A DNA stretch of 33,009 nt. Origin: an uncultured Lentisphaeria bacterium (GTDB lineage: Bacteria > Verrucomicrobiota > Lentisphaeria > Victivallales > Victivallaceae). The DNA lies in contig CASDQW010000121.1 in the NCBI GenBank assembly GCA_949282965.1, positions 1 through 33,009 on the forward strand. The letters are read 5' to 3'. A program made the position numbers and the translations under genes. Positions 9,074 through 16,930 of this stretch are shown here, one piece after another. Positions within the stretch are counted from its first letter, which is position 1. Each line of letters opens with the position of its first letter. The notes beneath the pieces are model-generated. The model did not search any database, was not told the origin of the DNA, and worked only from the letters and a program-made list of their open reading frames with translations.

Positions 9074-9985
9074 ATGTTCTACTGCGGATTTGCGGATGAA
9101 GCCTCCCGCGCCATCGACGGCCAGATTGCGGCCACCCTCGCCCTCGGCTGGCGCCATATCGAGCCCCGTTATGTCGGCCAGACTCAGTTTCACGATCTCG
9201 ACGAGGCCGCTTTCGACGAGGTTGCCGGGAAACTGGAGGACGCCGGCATTCAGGTTCCCTGTCTGGGATCAGCGGTGGCGAACTGGCAGTGCGATCCCCT
9301 CAGTGATGAAGACTTCGAACGCAGCCTGGCCATGCTGGAACGGGCGCTGACGCGGATGCGCCGCCTGAAATGTCGGATGCTGCGCGGCATGAGTTTCCTG
9401 ATGCAGTCGCAGCGCCCGCCCTTCGATCCGGAAGTGGAAAAAGCCGTCTTCACCAAAGTCGCCCGACTCGTCCACCGCTGCGAGGAGGAAGGCGTGATAT
9501 ATGCCCATGAAAACTGCCGCAATTACGGCGGTCAGTCCGCCCGGCATTCGCTGCGGCTGCTGGAAAAAATCCAGTCTCCCGCGCTGAAATTGATTTTCGA
9601 CACCGGCAATCCCCTCTGGACCGTCGACCGCGGCACCCCGGAAACCGGCGAGCGGCTGCAGGACTCCTGGGAATTCTACCGGCAGGTCCGGGACGAGGTC
9701 GTTCACGTGCACATCAAGGACGGCCGCCGCTTCGCCGCCTCTGCGGAAAACGCCGCCGTACTCCCGACGCTTCCGGGAGAAGGCGACGGCGCGGTGGCAA
9801 AAATCGTCGGAGACCTGCTGGCGCGTGGTTACGATGGGGGCTTTTCCATCGAGCCGCACCTGCCGCTGCGCTTCCTCGCCGACGATGCGGCGGCACGCGA
9901 CCAGGCGGCCATCGCCGCCTACGTCGCCTATGGTCGAACCTTCATGAATTTGGTCGAACAGGTCCGCCCGGCCGCTCGAACGTAA
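9074..9985 (+). CDS. Sugar phosphate isomerase/epimerase, TIM barrel
   Basis: 303 residues of the xylose-isomerase-like barrel family. Visible metal-site segments are YAHENCRNYGG (Glu), LIFDTGNPLW (Asp), VVHVHIKDGRR (His) and FSIEPHL (Glu), in the expected order along the chain, so the metal site seems complete. The ATG at 9074 follows ACAGGAG by six bases; the frame is open 20 codons upstream but that part lacks family character. The gene stands alone on the plus strand, divergent from the GntR-LacI-type regulator and convergent with the aldolase gene at 10032. Cytoplasmic keto-sugar isomerase or epimerase; exact substrate unknown. It is only distantly similar to the partial isomerase at the left edge. 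Confidence 0.9.
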   Translation: MFYCGFADEASRAIDGQIAATLALGWRHIEPRYVGQTQFHDLDEAAFDEVAGKLEDAGIQVPCLGSAVANWQCDPLSDEDFERSLAMLERALTRMRRLKCRMLRGMSFLMQSQRPPFDPEVEKAVFTKVARLVHRCEEEGVIYAHENCRNYGGQSARHSLRLLEKIQSPALKLIFDTGNPLWTVDRGTPETGERLQDSWEFYRQVRDEVVHVHIKDGRRFAASAENAAVLPTLPGEGDGAVAKIVGDLLARGYDGGFSIEPHLPLRFLADDAAARDQAAIAAYVAYGRTFMNLVEQVRPAART

Positions 9986-9995
9986 ATCCAGGCGA

Positions 9996-10011
9996 CCGCC
10001 GAAAGCGGCGG
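9996..10011. terminator. Short GC hairpin between convergent genes
   Basis: CCGCCG, loop AAAG, CGGCGG, ten bases after the isomerase stop and twenty before the end of the aldolase gene. There is no T-run on either side, so it may slow or end transcription only weakly. Confidence 0.3.
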
Positions 10012-10031
10012 CCCGGCCCGCCCTTCGCCGT

Positions 10032-10931
10032 TCAGGCCAGATCCGACCGGAAGCGTTCCAGCGTGGCGTCGATTTCGGCTTTGCGCGCGTCGCTCAGGGA
10101 ATCGTCGGAAACGATGCGGCACCGGGGAGTGGCAAACACGCCGAGCCGGTACAGCGCATATTTGTGGGCGTTCTGAACGGTCGCGGTGTCCACTCCGTAA
10201 ATGCCGTGGTAAATATCCAGCATTTTAAACTGCGCCTCCCGCGCCGCGCGGAAATCCCCCCGCTCCACCGCCCGCACGATTTCCATCATGGGCCGCCCGG
10301 CCAGCGCCGCCAGTCCGCACAGCGCCCCGTCGCACCCCGCGATCAACGCCTCGTCGATCCCCCATTCGTGCCCTTCGAAAAGCCTGAAATCGAAATCCCG
10401 TTTCAGCTTCAGCAGTTCCTTGCGCACCCCGATATCCCCCGCGGAATTCTTGATCCCGGCCAGCCGGGGATGCTCCAGCAGCCGGGCAAATTCCCCGGCA
10501 TGGAACTGCACCCCCGTCACCGGCGGGCAATGATAATAATAGACGGGACACGTCGCCGCATCCAGAACCGCGCGTAGATAGGTGATCGGATGAATTCTGC
10601 AGGTCGCCGGCGGCGGCAGCATCACCACCACCGCGTCCGGGGCGGCCCGGCGTTCCACCGCCTTCATCGTCGCCAGCGTCTCCTGCAATCCGGTTTCGGT
10701 CACACCCGCCAGCAGTACCCCTGCCTTCCCGATCGCCTGCCGGGAGGCAACGGCGAGCGCCACTTTCATCGCCCGCGACAACTGGCTCCATTCGCCCATG
10801 TTGCCGCTGGAAAAAAATCCGGAAACCCCCGCCGCAAGGTTCCTTTCAATCATCCGCGCCAGGGACGCCTCGTCCAGATTGCCCCGCCGGTCCATCGGCG
10901 TCGGCATGGCGGAATAAAGATCGTATTTCAT
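10032..10931 (-). CDS. DapA/NanA-family aldolase or lyase
   Basis: 299 residues of the dihydrodipicolinate synthase/N-acetylneuraminate lyase family, class I enzymes that work through a lysine Schiff base. The lysine is K161 (GIKNSAGD) and the tyrosine lies in YYYHCP (Y131-133), matching the positions of K161 and Y133 in E. coli DapA. The usual GSTGE loop is SSGNMGE (residues 41-47), so the carboxylate-binding residues are altered. It is the last gene of a five-gene operon, 18 bases after the sialidase-like gene, with a GAAGGGAA ribosome site. Context favours a catabolic 2-keto-3-deoxy-sugar or sialic-acid-like substrate rather than lysine synthesis; this is inference. Confidence 0.88.
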   Translation of the reverse strand: MKYDLYSAMPTPMDRRGNLDEASLARMIERNLAAGVSGFFSSGNMGEWSQLSRAMKVALAVASRQAIGKAGVLLAGVTETGLQETLATMKAVERRAAPDAVVVMLPPPATCRIHPITYLRAVLDAATCPVYYYHCPPVTGVQFHAGEFARLLEHPRLAGIKNSAGDIGVRKELLKLKRDFDFRLFEGHEWGIDEALIAGCDGALCGLAALAGRPMMEIVRAVERGDFRAAREAQFKMLDIYHGIYGVDTATVQNAHKYALYRLGVFATPRCRIVSDDSLSDARKAEIDATLERFRSDLA

Positions 10932-10949
10932 TTGCTGATTTTCCCTTCG

Positions 10950-12056
10950 TCAAATTTCCATACGCACTAATTTCAAACGGGACTCGAACCGCCCGTCAGG
11001 AAACAGAAAAAGCGCCGCGTCACTCAGAATGAACCGCCCAGCGGCCACCTCGGCCACATGAAAATTGCCCAGCCGCCCCCGGACTCCGGCGCAGGATTCC
11101 AGCGGAATCACCACCGTCTCACTCTCCCGGAGCAGCGCCTCGCGACGCCAGTCGTATTCCGCGCAGAAAACCGGCCCCCGGAAACGGAAATGGTCCTGAT
11201 TTTCCGGCGTCCTCCGCGTGTAAGCCAGAAACAGCCGGTCGCCGGCGCCGAACCAGTGCTGCTGCGTCGACGACATCTCCAACTCCGTCCCGTCCTCCCA
11301 GCACCAGGGTCGGCACTCCCCCCAGCGCAGTCCGTCCCGCGATGTCGCATGATATCCCCGGCAGTCCTCGGCCCGGATGGTCAATTCAAATCCGCGCGGA
11401 CTCCGCCACACCGACGGTTCCAGCGCCCCGCGCCCGGCCGCCAGCAGCACGGGTTCTCCTGTTGCGACGATTTCCAGCCGGGCCCCGTCGAAACGGGCCC
11501 GGGCCGTAACGACCGCGAAATGCTCCTCGTTGCGCGGCAGCGATACATAAAACGGCAGCAGCACCTCCTCATCGGAAAGCACCGCCACCTGTGCGCAGGC
11601 CACCCGCTGGATCAGGGAATCCCCCCACCCGGGCAGTTCCAGCACCTCCCGCCCGCCCCAGCAGTCTCCGTCCAGCACGCTGTAAACCGTCCGGGCCGGC
11701 GGACGCAGCTTCCTGAGCGCGGCATCGTACCGGGCCGCGCCGTTCGCTCCATAAAAAATCGTGCAGCCCATCACCAGCCGCCGCGCCCCCATCCGGAACG
11801 GGCGGATGTCCGCCACGGCCTCCCGCAACAGTGCGGAAATGCGCCGGCTTCGCAGCGATTCGATCCAGTGAACGTTTCCCCAGGTTTCGCCCGCGTCCGG
11901 AGAACGGCTCCACATGGGGTCCCCGTAACAGTCGCTCCGCCCGGAACAGGTCTGAAACGTCAGCAGCAGATCGGGCTGCGGCCCGCAGATTCCGGGATGA
12001 AACCAGGAAAACTCCCGCCCGTCAGGCGGGGAAAACGTCAGAGTATTCAGCTTCAT
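10950..12056 (-). CDS. Sialidase-like BNR/Asp-box protein
   Basis: 368 residues, six-bladed propeller type. A clear Asp-box SPDAGETW lies near residue 50, with a degenerate one (SRDGLRWG) near residue 245. It also has the segments EPSVWRSPRGFELTIR and HWFGAGDRLFLAYTRR usual for this superfamily. No signal peptide is visible, so it is either cytoplasmic or exported in another way. The ATG at 12056 overlaps the stop of the preceding gene as ATGA, so translation is coupled. The frame is open far upstream inside the neighbour, but only the part from 12056 has family character. Proteins of this kind cleave sialic acids or act on other acidic sugars, and some only bind. The linked aldolase/lyase supports a role in deoxy-sugar acid breakdown. 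Confidence 0.8.
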   Translation of the reverse strand: MKLNTLTFSPPDGREFSWFHPGICGPQPDLLLTFQTCSGRSDCYGDPMWSRSPDAGETWGNVHWIESLRSRRISALLREAVADIRPFRMGARRLVMGCTIFYGANGAARYDAALRKLRPPARTVYSVLDGDCWGGREVLELPGWGDSLIQRVACAQVAVLSDEEVLLPFYVSLPRNEEHFAVVTARARFDGARLEIVATGEPVLLAAGRGALEPSVWRSPRGFELTIRAEDCRGYHATSRDGLRWGECRPWCWEDGTELEMSSTQQHWFGAGDRLFLAYTRRTPENQDHFRFRGPVFCAEYDWRREALLRESETVVIPLESCAGVRGRLGNFHVAEVAAGRFILSDAALFLFPDGRFESRLKLVRMEI

Positions 12057-14485
12057 CGGTATTCCGGAAAATAAGGTTGCACCTGCACGAAATTGCAGAT
12101 CATGTCCCGCGTGCCCTGATGGCGGATCCGCAGGAGCGGCGTTTCGTTTTCCCGCGCCTTGAAAACCACGCGCTGATAGCCCATCGTGGGTCCCCCCTGC
12201 GCGAACTGGGGTTTCAACCGGTGCAGGCTTTTGAACGAGCAGGCGCGCGCGAACTCCGGCAGGACTTCGGCGTTCCGCACCTCCAGCGTCAAACCGGTTT
12301 CCAGCGGCGCGTTCCTCCCCTCCCGCACGTCTTCGGCGTCCGCGAAATAGAATTCCGCCGAATACCGCTGCCCCGGAATCAATCCCCGGAGCTCCTGCTC
12401 CAGTTCCGCTCCGACAGACATCCGGGCGACGGCATCGCCGACGCCGTCGGTATTGCAGCTGCCGCGCGCGAATCCATATCCGGGAATGACCTCCCAGGCG
12501 ACGCCGCCCCGGACCGTCCAGCCCGCCGCCTGTCCGGCGAAGTCGGGATTCCGCAGATGGTCCAGCCGATACGAAACCGGCCAATTCTTCAGATACGGTT
12601 TCCGGTTCCCCTCCAGGCAGTAGTGCCGGTACAGCGCCGCCATGAAACTCATCATCTCCCCCGTCGAATACCGGCTGATCCACGCCGTAATTCCGTACAG
12701 CCCGTCGAATTCCGGATCATTGGCCAGCATATGCATCTGCATGTCGTAAAAATAAAAGTAATTCACGTCAGGCCGCGTATCCTGCCGGTAATATCCCTTT
12801 TCCGGGCGATCGACGCAGGAAAGCACCACCACCATGCGGTCCAGAATGTCCGGATACTGCCGCGGATAGGCTTTCAGATAGCCGAACATTTCATGAAAAT
12901 TAAGCCGGGCGCGGATTTCGTCCGCCCCCTCCCGCAGGTACACCTCCGGCGCGATCAGGTGATCGCCCGCGATCAGTTCATCCCGGAGAGCGTCCGTCCG
13001 TTGATGCGTGTTCCACGCGGCGCAGCAGTAGGCCAGCAGACGCTTCCCCGGAAACTTTTCCCTGATCTTCTTCACGGCCGCGCAGTAATGCACCGCGTCG
13101 TCCGGAGTCTCCCAGGCGAACTCGTCCAGCGCCAGCCCCTGAAACCGCGTCAGCCCCAGGGTCTGCGACCAGTAATCCCAGCTCTGTTCGGGAGCGATCG
13201 TCTTCAGCAACCCCGGCCGCATGGCGTGGCCGTATGCCATTTTTCCGGAAGCCATCCAGTTCTGAATGAATTGCCGGGACGGCTCGTCCATCTGCTCCCC
13301 GCCGATCTCCTTGCCGCCGTCGAAGGAGACCATCAGCGTATTGCAGACGGCGGCCAGCTGATCGGCCGGTTTACGCACCGACTGAATGTACTCGCGGTGT
13401 GGAGAACGCGTTTCATCGAATTCACAGAGGATGATCTCCGGGATCCGCAGAACGATCAGTTCGGCTTCTTCGGCATCGACCAGTTTCAGCACCCCTCTGC
13501 CGTCGGTCAGGTGAAACATATCCTGCCGGTCGGGAAAGATTTCCCGGTCGTCGAGGAACAGTCGTCCCCGGCCCGGGCGGGACGGAACAATGCGGATCCA
13601 GCCGCGCCGTCCGGCCTGAATGGTCAGCGGTTCACCGGCCGTGATCCGGCCGCGGTATAATTCCCGGACGAAGTTGTTTTTCCGGATTCCCGCGGCCCGG
13701 GCAAACACCGGCCGCGGGATCGTCAACGACTGCCGGGCGGACGCGGCCGACGATGAATCGTCGCGCACCAGCAATGTGACCGTGCCGGCGGCGATTCCTT
13801 CCGGGAGCTGCACCCGGCACGCGGCCTCGCCCCGGACCGGCGTGATGGCGATCTCCTGCTCCGGACCGTCGTTCACGCCGATCCGCAGCTGTGAAGGCGG
13901 ATTCTGCTCCGGCACGCCGACGGTCAGCAGAATGCTCCGCGTGACGGCATCCCATGCGGCCCGGCGCACCACCACGCCCGTGGCCCGCCGCAGCGAAACA
14001 TCGTCGAAAAAGGCGGGCGTCCCGCGGTTCCGCAGACAGATCTGAACATATTGCGTATCGGGTTTCGTCTGGAAATTCCAGGAAAACTCCCGCCACTCGC
14101 TGCCGGCGGAAAAACGCCGGGTCACGTATTGCAGTTTTTTCTTATCTTTGGAAAAGGTCAGAAACGAGGCCGAAATCTCCCCCTCCTTCCCCAGCTGAAT
14201 TTCCAGTTTCGCCTTGAATTTCAACTCCAGCGACTGAGCGCCGTCGACCTCCACCTGCTGCCACAGCACCAGATTGTCCGCCTCGGAAGTCGCCTTGCGC
14301 CTCGCGCAGAACTTGCCGGACGCCGCCCCCTCGGAAACGATCTGAAATTCCGAAGTTGCCTTCCGGCTCCACTCGGAGGTCTTCCAGTGTTCGTCCCCCT
14401 GCTCGAAGCCCGGATTCAGCAGCAGGTTTTCCTCCGCCAGCACGCCGAATCCCAGCAGCAACACGCTCCAAATCATCCGTTTCAT
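12053..14485 (-). CDS. Large secreted protein with N-terminal CBM-like domain, family not recognised
   Basis: 810 residues. Residues 1-18 are a signal peptide (MKRMIWSVLLLGFGVLA). It is followed by a jelly-roll carbohydrate-binding-like domain (NLLLNPGFEQGDEHWK to FFDDVSLRRA, about residues 20-165), a beta-rich linker, then an alpha/beta region (about 380-640) with LALDEFAWE and LLAYCCAAWNTHQ that reads like a TIM-barrel glycosidase. A second 'NPDF..GW' jelly-roll-like part (about 665-800) closes it. The acidic residues in LALDEFAWE are candidates for catalysis, but I recognise no named glycoside hydrolase family. The start at 14485 lies five bases after the pseudopilin stop; an in-frame ATG at 14503 is a less likely alternative. 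Coupled by ATGA to the sialidase-like gene. Confidence 0.75.
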   Translation of the reverse strand: MKRMIWSVLLLGFGVLAEENLLLNPGFEQGDEHWKTSEWSRKATSEFQIVSEGAASGKFCARRKATSEADNLVLWQQVEVDGAQSLELKFKAKLEIQLGKEGEISASFLTFSKDKKKLQYVTRRFSAGSEWREFSWNFQTKPDTQYVQICLRNRGTPAFFDDVSLRRATGVVVRRAAWDAVTRSILLTVGVPEQNPPSQLRIGVNDGPEQEIAITPVRGEAACRVQLPEGIAAGTVTLLVRDDSSSAASARQSLTIPRPVFARAAGIRKNNFVRELYRGRITAGEPLTIQAGRRGWIRIVPSRPGRGRLFLDDREIFPDRQDMFHLTDGRGVLKLVDAEEAELIVLRIPEIILCEFDETRSPHREYIQSVRKPADQLAAVCNTLMVSFDGGKEIGGEQMDEPSRQFIQNWMASGKMAYGHAMRPGLLKTIAPEQSWDYWSQTLGLTRFQGLALDEFAWETPDDAVHYCAAVKKIREKFPGKRLLAYCCAAWNTHQRTDALRDELIAGDHLIAPEVYLREGADEIRARLNFHEMFGYLKAYPRQYPDILDRMVVVLSCVDRPEKGYYRQDTRPDVNYFYFYDMQMHMLANDPEFDGLYGITAWISRYSTGEMMSFMAALYRHYCLEGNRKPYLKNWPVSYRLDHLRNPDFAGQAAGWTVRGGVAWEVIPGYGFARGSCNTDGVGDAVARMSVGAELEQELRGLIPGQRYSAEFYFADAEDVREGRNAPLETGLTLEVRNAEVLPEFARACSFKSLHRLKPQFAQGGPTMGYQRVVFKARENETPLLRIRHQGTRDMICNFVQVQPYFPEYR

Positions 14486-14489
14486 TGGC

Positions 14490-15338
14490 TCAATACCGAT
14501 CATAGCTGTTGGCCTCCGGATCGTCAGAGCGGGCGGGATTGCCGTTGCCGCAGGAGATGGGATTGACGCTGGAGGCGTGCCCGTCGGCCCAGAAAACATT
14601 GGCGCGATCACCATGCACCCCGTACATGATGCCGTAGGTGCTGCCGACATAGGAGGCGTTGTCCAGCAAATCGTGCGTCCCGTAAAGATAGTTGCCCGAA
14701 CCGTCGAACACCCCGATGTCGGCGAACACCACCACTCTGCTGGAGCGTTTCAGACTGCCGACCTTCAGCGGAGGTGCGGTTTTGCGGTCTCCACCGGAAA
14801 TGTAGCGCTGCGATGAACCGATGTGGTAGACGTTGTATCCGTAATGCGGCCGGTTGTAACGGTCGATGGCGTCGAAACGGGCGGGGCATTTGATCAGCTT
14901 GGAATAAGGACGGTTGACGTCGGCCGACAACTGCTTGGTGGCGAAAGGCGTGTAAATGCCGTAATATTTGTTCAACACCACGATGGCCAGGTTTCCGTGT
15001 CCGTTCCAGACATTGGGATCGACGTTCCGGTTCATCTCCTTCTGATGCGGGAAATAGGAGTCGAAATCCCCCTGGTACATGGCGACCATGGTGCTGTACT
15101 GCTTCAGATTGTTGCAGCAGGAAATCGACTTGGCCTGCTCACGCGCCTTGTTCAGGGCGGGCAGCAGCATGGACGCCAGAATGGCGATGATCGCGATCAC
15201 CACCAGCAGCTCAATCAGCGTAAAAGACTCCTTCCAACCCAATTGTCGCCGCCGTTTTCTTCCGGCGCACGAAACCCCCGGCATCCATAACCACGGTCGG
15301 ACGGAATCGCTTCCGCACAGCATTTGCTCTTTCATCAT
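14490..15338 (-). CDS. Type II secretion-like pseudopilin with C-terminal DG motif
   Basis: 282 residues. A basic N-terminal extension of about 38 residues leads to the pilin signal helix [20 protein letters not shown] (about residues 39-58), followed by [22 protein letters not shown] and a globular domain. The C-terminal part has [13 protein letters not shown], the H-X9-DG pattern of the prepilin proteins abundant in Lentisphaerota and Planctomycetota. The residue before the cleavage-site Phe is Ser (KES-F), not the usual Gly. The start at 15338 follows AAGGAG by five bases. It is the second gene of the operon, 65 bases after its regulator and five before the large secreted protein. It probably forms or decorates a cell-envelope pseudopilus used in secretion or glycan binding; that role is inferred. 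Confidence 0.9.
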   Translation of the reverse strand: MMKEQMLCGSDSVRPWLWMPGVSCAGRKRRRQLGWKESFTLIELLVVIAIIAILASMLLPALNKAREQAKSISCCNNLKQYSTMVAMYQGDFDSYFPHQKEMNRNVDPNVWNGHGNLAIVVLNKYYGIYTPFATKQLSADVNRPYSKLIKCPARFDAIDRYNRPHYGYNVYHIGSSQRYISGGDRKTAPPLKVGSLKRSSRVVVFADIGVFDGSGNYLYGTHDLLDNASYVGSTYGIMYGVHGDRANVFWADGHASSVNPISCGNGNPARSDDPEANSYDRY

Positions 15339-15403
15339 GCAGGCTCCTTAGTTTTCAGAAGACTATGTACGGCAACAACGATCGGTTCGCTCTTCTGCCG
15401 GTC

Positions 15404-16459
15404 TCATGACCGCTGCAACACTGCGTCATGAATCAACGAACCGCGATCAACGATGGGACCGTAAGGCGACAACACCGGCGGATATTCCGCATCGGGGTCA
15501 CGGATCAATCCCTGAAGCAGCTGCACACTGTTCCTGGCGGCCGCGTCCACGTCAATGTCCACGATAGAATACCCCGGCGTTCCCGGAATCAGCAGCGCAT
15601 TGGACCCGTTCACCAGCACGGACACATCCCGGCCCGGCACCAGTCCCCGTTCGCGCAGCACACCCGCCACCGCCCCCAGCGACCAGGAATTCATGACGAA
15701 CAGTGCATCGGGATGCTCCGGCCGGTCCATCTGTTCCGCCAGCATCTCCCGCGCCGAACCGATCGGCGGCACCAGCATGGACAACCGCATCTGCCGTTTC
15801 CGGGCCGCCGCCGCAATGCTCTGCTCAAAAAGGTTGCGCACCAGCAACGCGTCTCTCCCCTCCCCCACCATGGCCAGCCACCGGCCGCCGCCCCGATGAA
15901 AGCACTCCACAATCCGACCGGCCGCTTCCGCGTAATCAAAGCCGATTCCCGGCAAAGCGCCGCGCGACGGCGACATCCCCACCGCCGGGATCCCCGCCTG
16001 GTGCAGCAGCCGCACCTGTCGTGCCTCCATCTGTTCCAGCGCGACGACACCGTGCACTCCCACTTCCACCAGAATGCTTAAATCGTCTCCCGCCAGCATC
16101 GCCAGATAACCGGCCTCGTCAATCGCCCGGTACAGGGCAATCAGCATGCGCCCCAGCTTGAGATCGTTGTCGAAATTGCCTTTTCCGGTGGCGATGCCGA
16201 TGATACACCGTTTGAACATCGCCAGCCGCTGTGGCTGTTCCGGGAGCGCCTTGACGAAAGTCCCCAGCCCGCGCCGGCGCACGATATAGCCTTTCTTCTC
16301 CAGCTGCGCAAAGGCTTTGCGCGCCGTCAACGCAGTCACGTGAAACTGTCGCGCAATGTCCGTTTCCGTGAAAAACCGGTCCGCCTGCGCAAAACGGCCG
16401 CTCGACAATTCCTGCAGCATGTAACTTTCGATTTCCTGATATTTCAGCACTCGTTCCAT
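15404..16459 (-). CDS. GntR-type regulator with LacI-like sensor domain
   Basis: 351 residues. Residues 1-75 are a winged helix of GntR type (ETDIARQFHVTALTARKAFAQLEKKGYIVRRRG region). From about residue 85 on it is a LacI/GalR-type sugar-binding domain (IIGIATGKGNFDN, GVVALEQMEARQVRLLHQAGIPAVGM, PDALFVMNSWSLGAVAGVLRERGLVPGRDVSVLVNG). The start at 16459 was chosen for the conserved fold start; a GGAGAAG lies ten bases before it. It opens a five-gene operon (pseudopilin, large secreted protein, sialidase-like, aldolase) behind a promoter with a perfect -10 box at 16514-16542, so it probably controls its own operon. It is also divergent from the heparinase-like gene and could regulate that too. 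Confidence 0.9.
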   Translation of the reverse strand: MERVLKYQEIESYMLQELSSGRFAQADRFFTETDIARQFHVTALTARKAFAQLEKKGYIVRRRGLGTFVKALPEQPQRLAMFKRCIIGIATGKGNFDNDLKLGRMLIALYRAIDEAGYLAMLAGDDLSILVEVGVHGVVALEQMEARQVRLLHQAGIPAVGMSPSRGALPGIGFDYAEAAGRIVECFHRGGGRWLAMVGEGRDALLVRNLFEQSIAAAARKRQMRLSMLVPPIGSAREMLAEQMDRPEHPDALFVMNSWSLGAVAGVLRERGLVPGRDVSVLVNGSNALLIPGTPGYSIVDIDVDAAARNSVQLLQGLIRDPDAEYPPVLSPYGPIVDRGSLIHDAVLQRS

Positions 16460-16484
16460 AGGGGACACACTTCTCCATTTAATT

Positions 16485-16500
16485 CTATACATTTATATAG
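16485..16500. promoter_or_regulatory. Inverted repeat CTATA-N6-TATAG, candidate operator
   Basis: Lies just downstream of the likely transcription start of the regulator-pseudopilin operon, where a repressor dimer could block RNA polymerase. A related CTAT-TTT-ATAG is at 26517-26527, at the equivalent place before the second pseudopilin operon. Both are AT-rich and could be chance. Confidence 0.25.
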
Positions 16501-16513
16501 TTTTACAAAATCA

Positions 16514-16542
16514 ATTATAAACAAAAACGATGAAAAATGCAA
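16514..16542 (-). promoter_or_regulatory. Promoter of the regulator-pseudopilin-sialidase-aldolase operon
   Basis: Minus strand: TTGCAT, 17-base spacer, TATAAT (perfect -10). The start codon at 16459 lies about 48 bases after the predicted transcription start. The sequence around it is distinctly AT-rich compared with the genes. Confidence 0.5.
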
Positions 16543-16772
16543 GTCAAAAAAAGATTTTTTTGTTTTTTACCAATGATTTCAATCCATCTTACCGAATTTT
16601 CCGAGACTCCGTACCGTCTTGACAAAAATTGCTTAGCAAATTCCATATAAAAGTATCTATTCAGTCTCTTCCCCGGGGCCCAATCCCCCCTTCCCTGCCG
16701 CGCCGCGCCAGGAAACCCGGGGCGTCCGGTTCATCATCCGCCGAAAACTTGTTGCGAAAATTTGTCCGGCAA

Positions 16773-16801
16773 TTGACAAAGCGGGAAGTCCATGCTACTT
16801 T
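16773..16801 (+). promoter_or_regulatory. Candidate promoter of the heparinase-like gene
   Basis: Perfect -35 TTGACA at 16773-16778, 17-base spacer, then TACTTT preceded by TGC, which fits an extended -10. It predicts a leader of about 120 bases before the ATG at 16931. Confidence 0.45.
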
Positions 16802-16930
16802 CTCTCCTGCCTGAACGGGATTCCGGAAGCGAGTTGCCGCTGAAACCGCCCCCCAGAAACGACAGCCGCCTCTTGCTCCCCGGCCCCATCCCGGCAGCGG
16901 CGAAGCGAACGACAATCGAAAGGATGAAAG

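Larger units (their letters stand above)
16460..16930. other. Divergent intergenic region, 471 bases
   Basis: Separates the regulator operon (leftwards) from the heparinase-like gene (rightwards). The left part is AT-rich and carries the operon promoter and a CTATA...TATAG inverted repeat. The right part is GC-rich with a candidate rightward promoter at 16773-16801. A further TTGACA at 16619-16624 has no well-spaced -10 box (TATAAA is 21 bases away). Short open frames here have no coding character. The heparinase-like gene has an AAAGGATG-type ribosome site just before 16931. Confidence 0.5.

Noticed and set aside
11831..13660. 609-codon open frame on the plus strand
   Set aside because: Lies opposite the secreted protein and sialidase-like genes and has Arg/Pro/His-rich shadow composition and no start signal.
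16619..16651. TTGACA with TATAAA as a promoter for the heparinase-like gene
   Set aside because: The spacer is 21 bases, outside the usual 16-18; the pair at 16773-16801 has correct spacing and an extended -10.
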